Source of the DNA: Ancistrus triradiatus
Taxonomy: Eukaryota > Chordata > Actinopteri > Siluriformes > Loricariidae
Assembly (NCBI GenBank): GCA_025084515.1
Contig: JAJAGP010000096.1
Span: 248,001-312,000 of the forward strand
Length of the DNA stretch: 64,000 nt
Direction of reading: 5' to 3'
A program made the translations under genes and the position numbers. Within the stretch, counting starts at the first letter, position 1. The number at the start of each line of letters is the position of its first letter. The notes beneath the pieces were generated by a model, which saw nothing but the letters and a program-made list of their open reading frames with translations, was not told where the DNA came from and searched no databases. Shown one piece after another: positions 1 to 12,082 of the stretch.

Positions 1-665
1 TAGACTAGTGAGGACCACTTTTCTCGTCCTCACTTCTTTAGTTGACAAACCAAAAGAGGGAAAAGATTAGCTTTAGGTTACTGAGATGTGGGTGTAGCAT
101 GAATTAGCTGCAGTAATCCTACATTGTTTTCCAATGGAAAGTCCTCACAAGGATAGCAAGACCAACATGTGCGTTTCAGCCACTACTTCTTGATTTATTC
201 CTTTGTGTGATTCCTGCATCACTTACCAAAGACGTCGTGTGTTCAGGCTCATGCGTGCTTGTTTGTGCTCCAACGTCCCCTCATCCTCCTCCTCTTCATC
301 ACAGCATTGTTAGTATTTTTTCCCCCCTGCGTCTCGCTCATGATCGAGCTGAACTGTTAAACAGGAGCAATGAGGGCTTCAGCTGGTGAAGTGCGTGTTT
401 TGAATCATTTCATGTCCTGACAGATGAACTGAGGCGTTGCGGTACTTCATTTCACACACAGCTTCTCTCAGTGGGGGAGCGCGGACTCTTCCTGGCCGTG
501 TGGACAGCCGAACGTCTTAATGACTCCGCAGCCGAGCTCAGCGCTGTGTGTGTGTGTGTGTGTTATAGCCACATGGATTCTTGTACAATTCACTTTTTCT
601 ACCAAGTATGTTTTTTCTAGCTTTTCCTGTACATACAAAGCAATAAATTATTTTTAAAAGCACTG
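1..665 (+). other. Probable 3' UTR end of an upstream plus-strand gene (RIC1 expected)
   Basis: No convincing coding exon is visible here. A canonical AATAAA poly(A) signal lies at 642-647 and is followed within 30 bases by a T/GT-rich stretch, the usual layout of a mammalian or teleost cleavage site on the plus strand. A short (GT)n run sits at about 546-561. In human 9p24.1 the gene next to ERMP1, converging tail to tail with it, is RIC1, so this may be the RIC1 3' UTR. The identity is inference from synteny only; the poly(A) architecture is what the sequence shows. Confidence 0.4.
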
Positions 666-2297
666 ATTTGTGTTTTGAACATTGTTCCTGTATAACGAAT
701 CGAACGTCGGGGGTTGTGATCAGGCAAAGCTACAACCACTTTCTTTTAATAACCTTGAAACCTAATTGAAACAAAGCACTTCCCCCAGAGTGTGGTTTGT
801 TGTTCTATTAATTACCAGTTCAGCTGGTGAGCACCGCTCTGATGCCCAGTGTTCGTCATGTTATCACTGGCTTAACTTTATTCCCTGGTTTCTTAAGATG
901 AGTGGCATTAATTCTGGCTCTGGGTCATGCAGGCTGTCATTATCATTACGAAATGTCTTCTTTTAAGTATTTATTCAGAAAACATGAACAATTAACAATC
1001 CAGTTAAATTATAACTGCAGTAAAAAAAAGAAGGCATCGATCAGAAAGACTGGACAGTGGAGATTAGTAATAGCGAAAGCTCGAACGGACAGTTTGCAAA
1101 AACTACAACTTGCCTGACTTAATTCGCCCTGCTTCTACTTTTTGTCAGCATGGGGCCTGATTTCAAAATTAAAACCTAGCTTTATTAGGTCAGAGCCCAG
1201 ACTACCTTAAAATGCAGATTTGGATTCAGCCAAATGTAAAACCTGGAACCGGACAACCTGAAAAAGTGGATCTGGGTTTGGTGAAAAGCAATACATGGAA
1301 TGAGACTTTCTATAAAAGGCAGATCTGAATTCAGTAGAAAGTAAAACACAGAACCAAAGCTGGCCAAATGTAAAACTTGGTACTGGACTACCTAAGAAAG
1401 TGGATCCGGATTCAGCAAAAAGTGAAATCTGGAACCAGACTTGAAGCATAACCCAATACTGGACTATCTTTAAAAAAAAAAACCAAAAAACCTGATCCTG
1501 ATTCGGTAAGAAGTAAAACCTGGAACCAAATTACACAGACTGTTTTACTGCTGCACTTTTTCAGTCCCCCACGTACGAGAGTAAGCTTTGAGTTTTTGTT
1601 TAAAACAAACACTCCCATAATTGGTAGTTATTTTTGACTTTCCAGACTCCCAGCCCGACCTCTGAGTAGTTTGCATGTTGTTTTTGGATGGGTTATCTTT
1701 GCATTAGGTCAACTGGCATCTCTAAAGTGTTCCAGTCTGGGGGGTGGGGTGTACTTGTACGTGCCCTGCAATGAACTGACGTTAGATTGGAGGATCTGAT
1801 GGTATTAAGAGGCTGGAAGGTTTGTATGGGGTAATTATTAGTGTAAATACTATGAAAATATATATTAGAAAGGACAGATCAGAGGGGATGGAATGTAGAA
1901 TACTTTTGGCTAAGTGGCCAAATGAAGGAATGAAATAAAATAAAATAATAATCACCTGACATTTCAAAATGTGTTCTAAAAAACACGTCTACTTATGTAT
2001 TACATATTTAAGAAGTGTTACCTTTGTCTTCATATTCCGAAATGTAATCACAAATACCTAAGAAAACAAATGCACTCAAGGTGAAAAAGTTTGAGATGAA
2101 GTTAAATTATTCCCGTGATAATCATACATTTGTAGCAGCTGGTTAGTAATGACTCCTCATTATTTTCTGTCATGTCTGATTTATGGGGATTTAAAGCCTT
2201 TGAAACTGTTAATACTGGAATCTTAGGATGAAAAGAAAGCAGGATCCTCACACGGACCTGTTATGCAAAACATGTACCTCCATACAACATGAACCGC
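666..2297. other. Intergenic spacer between a putative poly(A) site and ermp1 copy A
   Basis: No supported gene. It contains a degenerate tandem repeat (1200-1535, listed separately) and a stretch at about 1635-1790 that resembles the tail of the SINE seen at 54.25 kb. The small open frames here have no recognisable protein similarity. Confidence 0.5.
1200..1535. repeat. Degenerate tandem repeat, unit about 55-65 bp
   Basis: The phrases 'gattcagcaaaaagtaaaac', 'ctggaacc(a/g)gac' and 'ctacctaa(g)aaagtggatc' recur in order at about 1212-1275, 1322-1350, 1355-1450 and 1490-1530, with substitutions and small indels. This is an old minisatellite-like array. Its three small minus-strand reading frames (1185-1618) look alike only because the repeat is translated several times. 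Confidence 0.6.
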
Positions 2298-2531
2298 ATC
2301 ATCTCAGTGTGGTTTGATTAATATTCCAGTGACGTTTGGACTCGATGTTCACCCGAGTCCTCAGTACTTGTACATGTGATACGTGCTGACCCACGAGGAC
2401 GTGAAAGCCCAGTCCGGAAATTTCTGTAATAGTGAGCGGAGCTCTGGAGTGCTCTGATCCCCTCCGATTACATAATGAGCTGAAATGGCGATGGAGACCA
2501 TGCTGTCTGCTTCTGACAGGTCTGTAGGTGG
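2298..2531 (-). repeat. Terminal exon block of ermp1 copy A, near-identical to 13606-13840
   Basis: This 234-bp block covers all of coding exon 15 plus about 63 bp of 3' UTR. It matches 13606-13840 with one internal substitution (a Gly codon here, Glu in copy B) before the match decays at the intron boundary. Other exons of the two copies are far more diverged. Confidence 0.85.
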
Positions 2532-5500
2532 CTGAAAAGTGAGAGAAATGAAGCATGAACACCAGTAACTACACGGTCATTTAGAAGATTACAGCTGCAG
2601 AAACAATCCCTTTGGAATTCAGCATTTATTTCTGTGTATATAATGACTGCAGTCTGTATCAGCACAATGTGACATCAGAACACTGATGAGATTCCGTGGC
2701 ATGAGAAGGGTGTGGAAGAATAATATACAAAGCTTCAAGCACTGCATAACAAAGATCTTCTGTGACTCAACAGTTTATGTCCGACACACTCACCTGAACC
2801 TCGAACCAGAAGGTCCACGGTCCTGCGTCCATACCGTGAGAGTAATATATAAAGTACTCTCCCTCCAGATCAAACCCAGGAGTCCCGTCTGCGAACGACC
2901 AGCCTGTGAGAGAAGATCCAGCCCGAGGGAGGATGTACAGGGACATGTGGCTCGGCCCTGCAACGCGACCGACAGGTGGCATCAATTAAGGCAAACTGGA
3001 CACGCCCATGCAACAGTGACTCACGGCTTGTTCGGTATTAGATCGATCCTACCTGTAGCTTCAAAGCTCATCTTCACCGTACCCCATTCTGTGACCTGTT
3101 TGGACACCTGTCGGAATACTAGCGGAGACTTAGGAGACACTCCAGCAGCTGGGAGATACCAGCTCTTCCTAAAAACAACAGATAAGCATGATAAGCTGCA
3201 GTGTAACTCTGGGAGCTACCTGGGTGGAGTTTGGCAGGTACTCTACGGGGCAGCATAGGAGTGTAAAGCTCCTAAAAATTTGGCAATAAGTAAACTTGGG
3301 TCTATTCCCAGGCATCAGTGCTCCCACTGCTAATGTGAACAAACAATGATTCAAAGCCGTCCGATAAATGACTCACTTTAAGAGGAACTTGACAGGCAGA
3401 AACCAGGGGAAGCCACAGAAAGGTAATTCGTTGTTGCAGCGGACACAAATGGTGTCGTTAATCTCAGGAATATGAGGCGTGATGTGCTTCATTCCTGTGT
3501 AGTCAAAGCTGTTGATCCAAACACCTGAATCGGTCCCCATCAGTGAGCCATCCATGTCATGAAAAGAGCGTGTGGTGTGCTGAAAGCCGGCAAAAAACGT
3601 GGGGAATATGAACATTTAGGATCTTGGGTCTTCACAGAATTTCTCAAATAGCTAAAATGCCAGTGGCTATGATTAATCAAGCCGAATAAAATCGTTCCAA
3701 ACACAGATTGTTTCGGAACATCAAACCAATTTAAATATTAGTCAAAGACAACACAAGTAAACACAAAATGCAGTTTTTAAATGAAGGTGTTTATTATTAA
3801 GGAAGAAAAAATCTAAAGCTACATGGCCCTGTGTGAAAAAGTGATTGCCCTCCTTGTTAAAACATAACCTAACTATGGTTTGCCACGCCCGTTCTCAATC
3901 AGGAGATCACTGAAATAGGACCTGCCTGACAAAGTGAATTACACCAAAAGATCCTTAAAAGCTACACAGCATGCTGAGATCCAAAGAAATTCAGGAACAA
4001 TTGAGAAGGAAAGTAATTGAGATCCATCAGTCTGGAAATGGTTATAAAGCCATTTCTAAAGCTTTTGGACTCCAGCAAACCACAGTGAGAGCCATTATCC
4101 ACAAATGGCAAAGACATGGAACAGTGGGGAACCTTCCCAGGAGTGGCCGGCCGACCAAAATTACCCCAAGAGCACAGCGACGACTCATCCAAGAGGTCAC
4201 AAAAGACCCCACAACAACATCCAAAGAACTGCAGGCCTCACTTGCCTCAGTTAAGGTCAGTGTTCATGCCTCCACCATAAGAAACAGACTGGGCAAAAAG
4301 TTCCAAGATGAAAACCACTGCTGAGCAGAAAGAACATTAAAGCTCGTCTCAGTTTTTCCAGAACACATCTTGATGAAAACATTCTGTGGACTGATGAGAC
4401 AAAAAGTGAACCCTTTGGAAGGTGTGTGTCCCATTACATCTGGCGTAAAAGTAACACAGCATTTCAGAAAAAGAACATTATAGCAACAGTAACATGTGAT
4501 GGTCTGGGGCTGTTTTGCTGCTTCAGGACCTGGAAGACTTGCTGTGATAAATGGAACTATGAATTCTGCTGTCTACCAAAAAATCCTGAAGGAGAATGTC
4601 CGGCCATCTGTTCGTGACCTCAAGCTGAAACAAACTTGGGTTCTGCAGCAGGACAATGATCCAAAACACACCAGCAGGTCTAGCTCTGAATGGCTGAGGA
4701 AAAACAAAATGAAGACTTTGGAGTGGCCTAGTCAAAGTCCTGACCTGAATCCTACTGAGATGCTGTGGCATGAACTTATAACGGCCGTTCATGCTCAAAC
4801 CCTCCAATGTGGCTGAATTATAACAATTCTGCACAGATGAGTGGCCAAAATTCCTCCACAACGCTGTAAAAGACTCACTGCAAGTTATCCCAAACGCTTG
4901 GTTGCAGTTGTTGCTGCTAAGGGCGGCCCAACCAGTTATTAGGTTTAGGGGGCAATCACTTTCACACAGGGCCATGTAGGTTTGGATTTTTTTTCCCTTA
5001 ATAATAAACACCTTCATTTAAAAACTGCATTTTGTGTTTACTTGTGTTGTCTTTGACTAATATTTAAATTGCTTTGACGTTCTGAAACACTTAACTGACA
5101 AACGTGCATAAAAATAAAAAAATCAGGAATGGGGCAAACACTTTTTCACACCACTGTATATTTTATATATGACGACTACTGCAACTCTCATGCACACTCT
5201 CTCTACATGCACTAAATGTAATCTGTTTCTGTCATCCAGATATGAACAAGATTGATCCAAGACATTATTTCCTGTTATAACTCTTCAGACCTCAGCCATT
5301 AAACTGAAGACACCGATTGGAAAAATAACAGTTACTGGTATTGAACTCGGGTCTTTAGACCCACGTGCGGTGACTTACCTGTATAATAACTCGTTTGGGT
5401 CGCGGCCCGGCTGAATCGCCCGAGTACGGGAAGAAAATGCCACTTGAGACCAGGAGAAACATGACAGCAAAAAGCGTCCACAGAGCAGCCAGTACTCGCT

Positions 5501-6431
5501 TAGTGCTGTGAGCAAGGTACAAGAAGTGAATCTGTGTTCAGACAGAGACAGAGAACACGGGTAACATCAGGCTGTGCAGCTACGATTTAAACGTGCATGA
5601 AAACTAAAGAAGGCTGGATGCCACGCCGCGCCAAGTGGCAGCGGTCGCTCACCAGGAAGGAGGACAGCAGAGCCGTCGCGATGGTGACGAGGGAAGCCAT
5701 CACTATGTCGGGGGGGATTTCCGTGCCGCTGCGCCCCAGGATGGGAGTGAAGATTTCGAACACGATCCAGATAAGGAAGAAAATGTGAATGTAGGGGAGA
5801 GACAGACCCAACAAGTAGAAGAGCACATAGGACGGCGACACACCTGCACACACAATCCGTTTCCTTTGAAATGTTCCGCGCTTGTTTGTTTCTCACATAT
5901 CTGCTACAGATCATCTCTCTAAATCAGGACTAAGACAGAAGCAGAAAACCTGCGTAAGGTCATCTGGTTCATCCTTATTCCCTTTTGACAACGAGCACTT
6001 GACAAGTTCTACTAATGTTATCAGTCTCTGCTTTCCAAGTTAAGTCGTTTCACATAAAGGAGCTGTCATTTCTTTTAATACGGACAAATTCTATAATGTG
6101 CTTAGACTGCAGGGAGTAAAACAGCTCTGTTTGCCTACTTTTTCCACACAGAAAACGAATCAGGGACAGGTAAGGAAAAAAAAGCAGAATTGATAAGTAG
6201 TGCCGATCCAATCTTACAGATTCTCATCGCTACGCGAGCTGCTCTCACCTTTGCGTTTGAAGTGCCCCGAGAGCAGCAGTTTGGACACGAGAGGGAAAAA
6301 CACCATCAGCATGGGAACATATGCCGAGCAGAGTCCTCGCTGAGTGAGGAAAACCAGTGCACAACACCACAACAGCAGACTGACATCAAAGAACAGCTCG
6401 CCCAAGTCCAAGCGGCGCATGTTCTGAATGT

Positions 6432-6495
<64 letters not shown>

Positions 6496-9400
6496 AGCTT
6501 ACGACAGGACAATATCAATACAAGATCCATCAGATCAAGATCAATTAGATCAGAATAAATGTTAACGGGAATATTACGAGCATCGTCCATATTCAGAAAC
6601 ACTGGCCACTAGGGGTGTAACGATGCATTACAATCGCAATGCTTTCGGCAGCTGCATTTTTTTGAACACCAGAGGGCGCAACCGGACATCATCTTCCCAC
6701 GCACATCTCTTGAATGAATGAATGCCTTTATTGTCCTTCTTTTCTTCCGTTATGCAATGGGAACCGGCTTGTTTGTTTACTCTGACTTTCAATTTGATAG
6801 CATTTAGTTATTCAAACTTGGCGAAACCGTTACAATTGCACATTTGTTGCAGCAGTATCATTTAAAGCTCCTGATTTATTGTCATGGCAGGGGACTAACA
6901 CTTATTTATATAAGAAATGTTCACATTATTTTGAATAGTTATTCTTCACAGCTGTGGACAGGTGTCTTTTATACAGATAACTACATCAAACAGGTGCCAT
7001 TAATACAGGTAACGAGTGGAGGACAGAAGGGCTTCTTAAAGAAGAAGCTACAGGTCTGTGAGAGCCAGAAATCTTGCTTGTTTGTGGGTGACCAAATACT
7101 TATTTTCCACCATGATTTACAATTAAATCTTTAAAAATCCTACAATGTGATTTCCTGGATTTTTTCCTCATTTTGTCTCTCATAGTTGAAGTGTACCTAT
7201 GATGAAAATTACAGACCTCTCTCATCTTTTAGGAGAACTGGCACAATCAGTGGCTGACTAAATACTTTTTTGCCCCACTGTATGTAGCATATTTACATGT
7301 CAACTCGGCCTGTTAAAAAACAAAAATTAAATCCCGTTCATGTACATCGCGGGCGTTTCACTAACCCTGTAATAGAGGTTTTTTGCGAGCGTGTGGATCA
7401 GCAGCATCTTCCCCGCCGCAGCAGATCCATACAGACAGATGGATGCGTAAAAGTGAGTGAACCAGAACATGGAGCGACCCATGAGTGTGACCATCACAGC
7501 CACGATCAGAACCGAGACCAGAGCCAGGAACCAGCTGAGTACGAGCACACAGGACGCGAACGCCAATTCAGACACGTATCGACCGCCTGGACACACACAG
7601 TAATGACATTCTATGATGGGATGTCTTGATACGGTTTTTAAATCTGCAGATGCTTATTCAACATGTTCCTACACAAAACCTTAATTGCTGGATTTGATTC
7701 CAGTGGATAAACCATTGAAACGGTGTGTCTGCGAGCACTTGCCTCCACCGCCGGCTCGCCTGCATTTCTTTGCAAGGTACACCAGAGTCGCCATGGCGAC
7801 CGTGTAGTTGATGATGGTGCCGACTCGTGCAGGATACGCCACCATCACCATGCCCAGGACATCATAAAACACCATGCTGCCATGGCGGTATGCTGACGGG
7901 TCAGCCAGGGTCTCGGTGGTGACCAGGTGCTTGAGGAGGGCCAGGATGTTGTCGCCTGGACAGACGCACACAAAGAAGACACGTACAAAAATCACTGATA
8001 TCCCTGAACTGCTGCACACCTGCTACTGAACGCGTGTGTGTTAGTACCTGCTCTCTGAATGGAGTCTGTATGGATTCGGTCTGGGGAGTCGTACTTAGTG
8101 TGGTAGATGAAACCATTCTCGATGAAGGCCAGATCGATACCTGTGCAGAGAAAAGAATAGGCTCCATCAAACACAACGCCTTTCCATTACAAACAGCAAC
8201 CAGTCGTGTTCAATTGAAGCACAGCACATTCTGAATAGGCCTACAACTCTATAGAATTGGATCTTTCTACAAAACAAACATGAACCGTAGTAAAGGTAGT
8301 ACCAGGAATGTCACCGAAGTCTCTGAAGATCCGGAAGTCGGTGTCTGACGGGATAACACCACTCTGAAAAACTTCTTGACCCACAACAGAGGCAAAAGGG
8401 TGTTTAACCGCATGGACGTATGCCTGGACCAACCACGGATTCTCCGGACCTGAACACACACGGGCGAGCGCACAGTCATTAACACGCTAATCTTTAATTC
8501 ATTACTAATTACGCATTTCAAGCAAATTCCATCTTCATGAATATACGCTCACAAACAGTATTCAGTAACACAGCACGTCAAAGAAAGTATTAGTCCTGAC
8601 AATAGGTAAAAGAAACATAATGAATACAAGCACCATGGCAGTTAAACACTGTTTTTAAAGTAAACTCCTTCACTGCTTTGGTGGCCTGGTGCTAAATGAC
8701 AGCAGGTTCAGCTGTGCAGAATAAGCTGCGTGTAGAGCTGCAGTTTCAAATTTCCAGCCAAACTCAGGGTCAAGATCACAAAGGCTTTATTGAGCGTGTC
8801 GTGCTGCGTACCTGTCTGAAATACCAGCTCCTTCCCTCCAACTCCAGCAGCCTCCAGATTCACAAACGCTCTGATCTGCTTCGCCCACACATGCTGAGTG
8901 ATAAAGCCATGACTCGCCTGAGACCGAAACAGAGAGAGACCCAAGAAACAGAACATTAGCGGTGACGGTGCTACTATTAGATCGGCTGTTGTTGTTTATT
9001 AGTTAGTAGTAATAGCAGTATGTGAAAAGGAATAAACCACCTCTGCTACTGCTATATTTCTTTCTTTTCACCATGACCTTGAATCAAGTTCATTTTATCC
9101 TTTATTGCCACATCAACGTTGCCACAACAAAACACACGCAAAACTTCACTGGTACGAAAATGCTTTAAGAAGTCGTATCTAAATAAGCAAAATCTTAAAC
9201 CCTACAGTATGTGAAAGGTACAGTCTACGCCGTGCTGTTTGGAGGATTTTTATCACGACATACCACAATTTTGCTTATATTTGACTCCAAATAATTTTTT
9301 CCCCCACTAAATAGCCTTATACAGCCACGCAAATGGACAAATCAAACTTCAACAGGATGCATCTATGTTAGAATTCAATAACATTCTAGTTAATAATAAT

Positions 9401-11836
9401 AAAAGTTATCTTTTTTCTGTATCACAACATCTTATTGAGACTTCAAAGCAAAGGAGGGCTGCCAAGAGGTTGTGATTATCAGAACAATACCTTAATAATA
9501 TTTATTCTATTTGGTACTTTTATAAGAAATGTCCAAAACCGTTTGCCACCCCTGCCAAATCAGTTCCCTATAGGCTAATAATGTCTTACACCTTTGTGTG
9601 TTAACAGGTAATTATGACCCCTCTACTATTAACAAAAATGCAACGCATCATCCATAACACTACATTAAACATTTTTTTCTATAACTCCTGCTTTCGTTCT
9701 CTAGTTTCAGATTCTTCATCTCTTCTACATTACCTGGTTTCATTACTGACTGACATTTAGACCTCCTGCTCTCCAATAGCCAAATCCTCAAGTGTGTCCC
9801 TCCCGCTTTCTGTCTCTCACCTGAAGGACGTTCTCCTCAGCTCCGTTAAACAGAAAGATGACTCCATGTTTCAGGGGTGTGGAGAGACTGGATAACGAGT
9901 GCAGCACCTCCAGCATCACCGCGCAACTCACAGCATCATCGCTTGCTCCTGAGACCCAAACACAAACGTCAATCTCCTGACAATTCACGTTCACTGGCCA
10001 GTTCATATTCAGACCAGACACGTGACATCTATCCCAGATGGTAATTAGGCTATATGGTCATATGACCATCAGAAAAAATACATGCTATGCTGTTCGTACC
10101 TGGGCTGTTGGGCACGCTGTCAAAATGGCAGTTGGCCAGTACGAAGTGCTGAGCCCCTGCTCGGGGTTCGAGTCGCACTGCGATGTTAGTGATCTGATCA
10201 TAGCAGCTGGTGAATCCACCCAGGAAGTCGATGCTGAATGTGCCGCTGTGTTTGTGCGTCTCCACGGTTAGGACGCTCGGCCCGGCGGCGCTCTCGGCCC
10301 GGATCTGCTCCACCTGCTCCAATATGAAGTTGACAGTGATGATGTCATTCTGCACGCTCCCTGCCGTACGAGGACCCACGCTGGTGATGTGCTCCAGGTG
10401 GTTCCTGTTTTACACAAAACACAAACCAAAAAATGACACACCATTAGCACGCCATAACTGTACTTCACTGAAAGCATCAAGGCATCAAGAACGTCCCTCG
10501 TTCCTGTGTAATACTGAGCATAGTTTGCAGTTTGGTGATCATCAGAGTGTAGTGTTGTTTGGTGTTTAACACCGAGTATAGTACAAGCAGTGTTTTTTTT
10601 AAACACTGAGTATAGGGTGTATCTACATGTTTAACAGAGTGCTGTATGGCGCTCACCACTGAGTAGAAAATGTAGTTGCCATTAAACACTGTACAAGGAC
10701 TGTAGTCTGGTGTTTAACACAAAGAAAGACTAGACTGGTGTTTAATACAGGCTAAACAGTCTATTAGGCGTTTCACATCGAGTAGAGAGTAATTTAGTGT
10801 TGAACAAACAATAGTGTGTTGCTTGATGTCTAACACTAAATATAGAGAGTAGTACGGTGTTTAACATTGAATAGAAAGGTTATGAGGTGTAACTGAATGC
10901 AGAGTGTAGTTTAGTGTTTAAGACACAATGTACAGAGTAATTTGGTGCTTGTGTACATTGTCTAACACTGAATATAGAGAGCAGTTTGATGTTTTACACT
11001 TGCCTACAGAGTGTAGTTTGGTGTTTAGCAATTAACACTGAAAATATAGCTCTGTTTGGTGTTTTACACTGAATTCAGACCATAGTTTAAAAATGAGGTA
11101 TTTAACAATGAGTACAGAGAGTAGCTGGAGGTTTAACAATGAGCTCAGCGTAGTTTGGTGTTTAGCACTTGAATACCGCCGATATTTTGGAGTTTAACAC
11201 TTAATACAGAGTGCTGTATGGTGTTTAACAGTAAATTTAGAGAGCAGTTTGGTGTTTAACACTTGAATCTAGACCGTAGTTTAACAATGAGTCTAGAGAG
11301 TAGCTGGAGGTGTAACACGGCGCGGTTTGGCGTTAAACACTTGAAAACCATCGTAGTTCGAAGCTTAACACTGAAGACAGAGAATAGTAAGGTGTTTAAC
11401 ACTGCATGTAGATGGCAGTTTGGTGTTTTACACTGAATATAGAGTGTAGTTTGGTCCTTAACCGCCGAATATAGAGCGTAGTTTAACAATGCGGTGTTTA
11501 TCAATGAGTATAGAAGGTAGTTTGGTGTTCGACACTTGAACAGTGTGCAGTTTGCTGTGCGAACTCAAGTGTCGTTTACCTTGCTCTGCTCGCGTTGAAC
11601 TGCTCGGTGCTTTTTCCTACGACCAGTTGTTTCAAGGATAAATGAACCGCAAGCCAGAGCCCGCAGATAAACACGAGCACGAGCGCGCACACCGCTTCCT
11701 CACTCAGCGTTAACCAACTCGCTTCAGCCTTCTTCCTCTCGTCCTTATGACTCTCCTCGGGTCTCCGCTCCTGAGCGTCGTCGTTATGAGGCGAGAGTTT
11801 GATTCTCCTCAGCCTGCTGTCACCCTCCATGTTCAT
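2361..11836 (-). CDS. ermp1: Endoplasmic reticulum metallopeptidase 1, tandem copy A (15 exons)
   Basis: Peptidase family M28 enzyme of the ER membrane. Coding exons, 5' to 3' on the minus strand: 11836-11580, 10404-10100, 9948-9821, 8917-8812, 8449-8303, 8140-8048, 7955-7743, 7586-7366, 6423-6249, 5843-5653, 5531-5379, 3579-3377, 3168-3053, 2957-2794, 2531-2361. They sum to an uninterrupted frame of about 880 residues; human ERMP1 has 904. Exon 1 gives a cytosolic tail and a membrane anchor (VCALVLVFICGLWLAVH). Exons 2-6 carry the peptidase: HFDS and SDDA (zinc), FNGAEE (catalytic and zinc glutamates) and YHTKYD (last zinc histidine). Exons 7-11 encode about eight transmembrane helices, and exons 12-15 the luminal domain ending in a YHMYKY tail. 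The first of two in-frame ATGs was taken (11836 or 11830). The exon 7 donor is GC (gcaagt), which the phase requires. Intron 11 holds a Tc1-like element. Confidence 0.93.
3705..5160 (+). mobile_element. Tc1/mariner-like DNA transposon, inactive, in intron 11 of ermp1 copy A
   Basis: Long inverted termini (roughly 3710-3880 and 4925-5100) share AT-rich sequence in opposite orientation. The right end terminates in the typical 'ttttcacaccactgta' tip at 5160; the matching outer tip is missing on the left, so the copy is truncated there. Transposase on the plus strand is broken. 3971-4324 encodes the paired-type helix-turn-helix with the GRPTK motif and then stops. The first catalytic Asp region (WTDET) is near 4390. 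4496-4816 carries QQDNDPKHT (second Asp) and SPDLNPTEMLW (Glu) of the DD34E triad. At least two frame changes separate the pieces. Confidence 0.92.
6433..6493. repeat. (GA)n microsatellite, about 30 units
   Basis: A pure GA run lies about 9 bases from the exon 9 acceptor of ermp1 copy A. Read on the gene strand it is (CT)n and forms the polypyrimidine tract of intron 8. Confidence 0.98.
6945..7284 (+). mobile_element. Truncated Tc1-like element, right end, in intron 8 of ermp1 copy A
   Basis: Non-coding terminal part of a Tc1-family element. It holds 'gctgtggacaggtgtctttt', the 'ccaaatacttattttccacc' stretch and the tip 'actaaatacttttttgcccc' followed by actgta. The same terminus recurs at 17400-17622 and 42060-42311. 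No transposase frame is left. The flank at 6609-6670 (ggggtgtaacgatgcatt) looks like the end of an unrelated small DNA transposon, weakly supported. Confidence 0.8.
10500..11560. repeat. Degenerate about 33-bp tandem array in intron 1 of ermp1 copy A
   Basis: About 1.06 kb is built of loosely repeated units of the form 'gtagtttggtgtttaacac' followed by 'tgaatatagagag'. More than twenty-five recognisable units are present, most 30-40 bp long and many with small indels. The array covers nearly all of intron 1. Intron 1 of copy B holds a Tc1-like element instead and no such array. Confidence 0.88.
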
Positions 11837-12082
11837 GAACCCGATAATAAACTCGTTTTGTCCTCCCTCTCAAAAGCGGTTCGTACGGAACGCGCCGAAG
11901 GTCAAACTTCCGGCATCCCGTGACATCACTACCACGGAGCGTGTTGAGGCATCTGGTTTCACCGTAATATGGAAGGTGAATAACAACAAAAATGCCGTGC
12001 TCTTCCACATTAGGACTTGCTATTTTATGGATCATTTATTTTATTACTTTGCTACATTATGACTGACACCAATACAAGTTAG

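Noticed and set aside
2686..3258. 190-residue plus-strand frame
   Set aside because: Antisense to ermp1 copy A exons 13 and 14, whose minus-strand frame and splice sites are convincing.
6190..6558. Arg-Glu repeat protein and matching Leu-Ser repeat protein
   Set aside because: Translation of the (GA)n run next to ermp1 exon 9.
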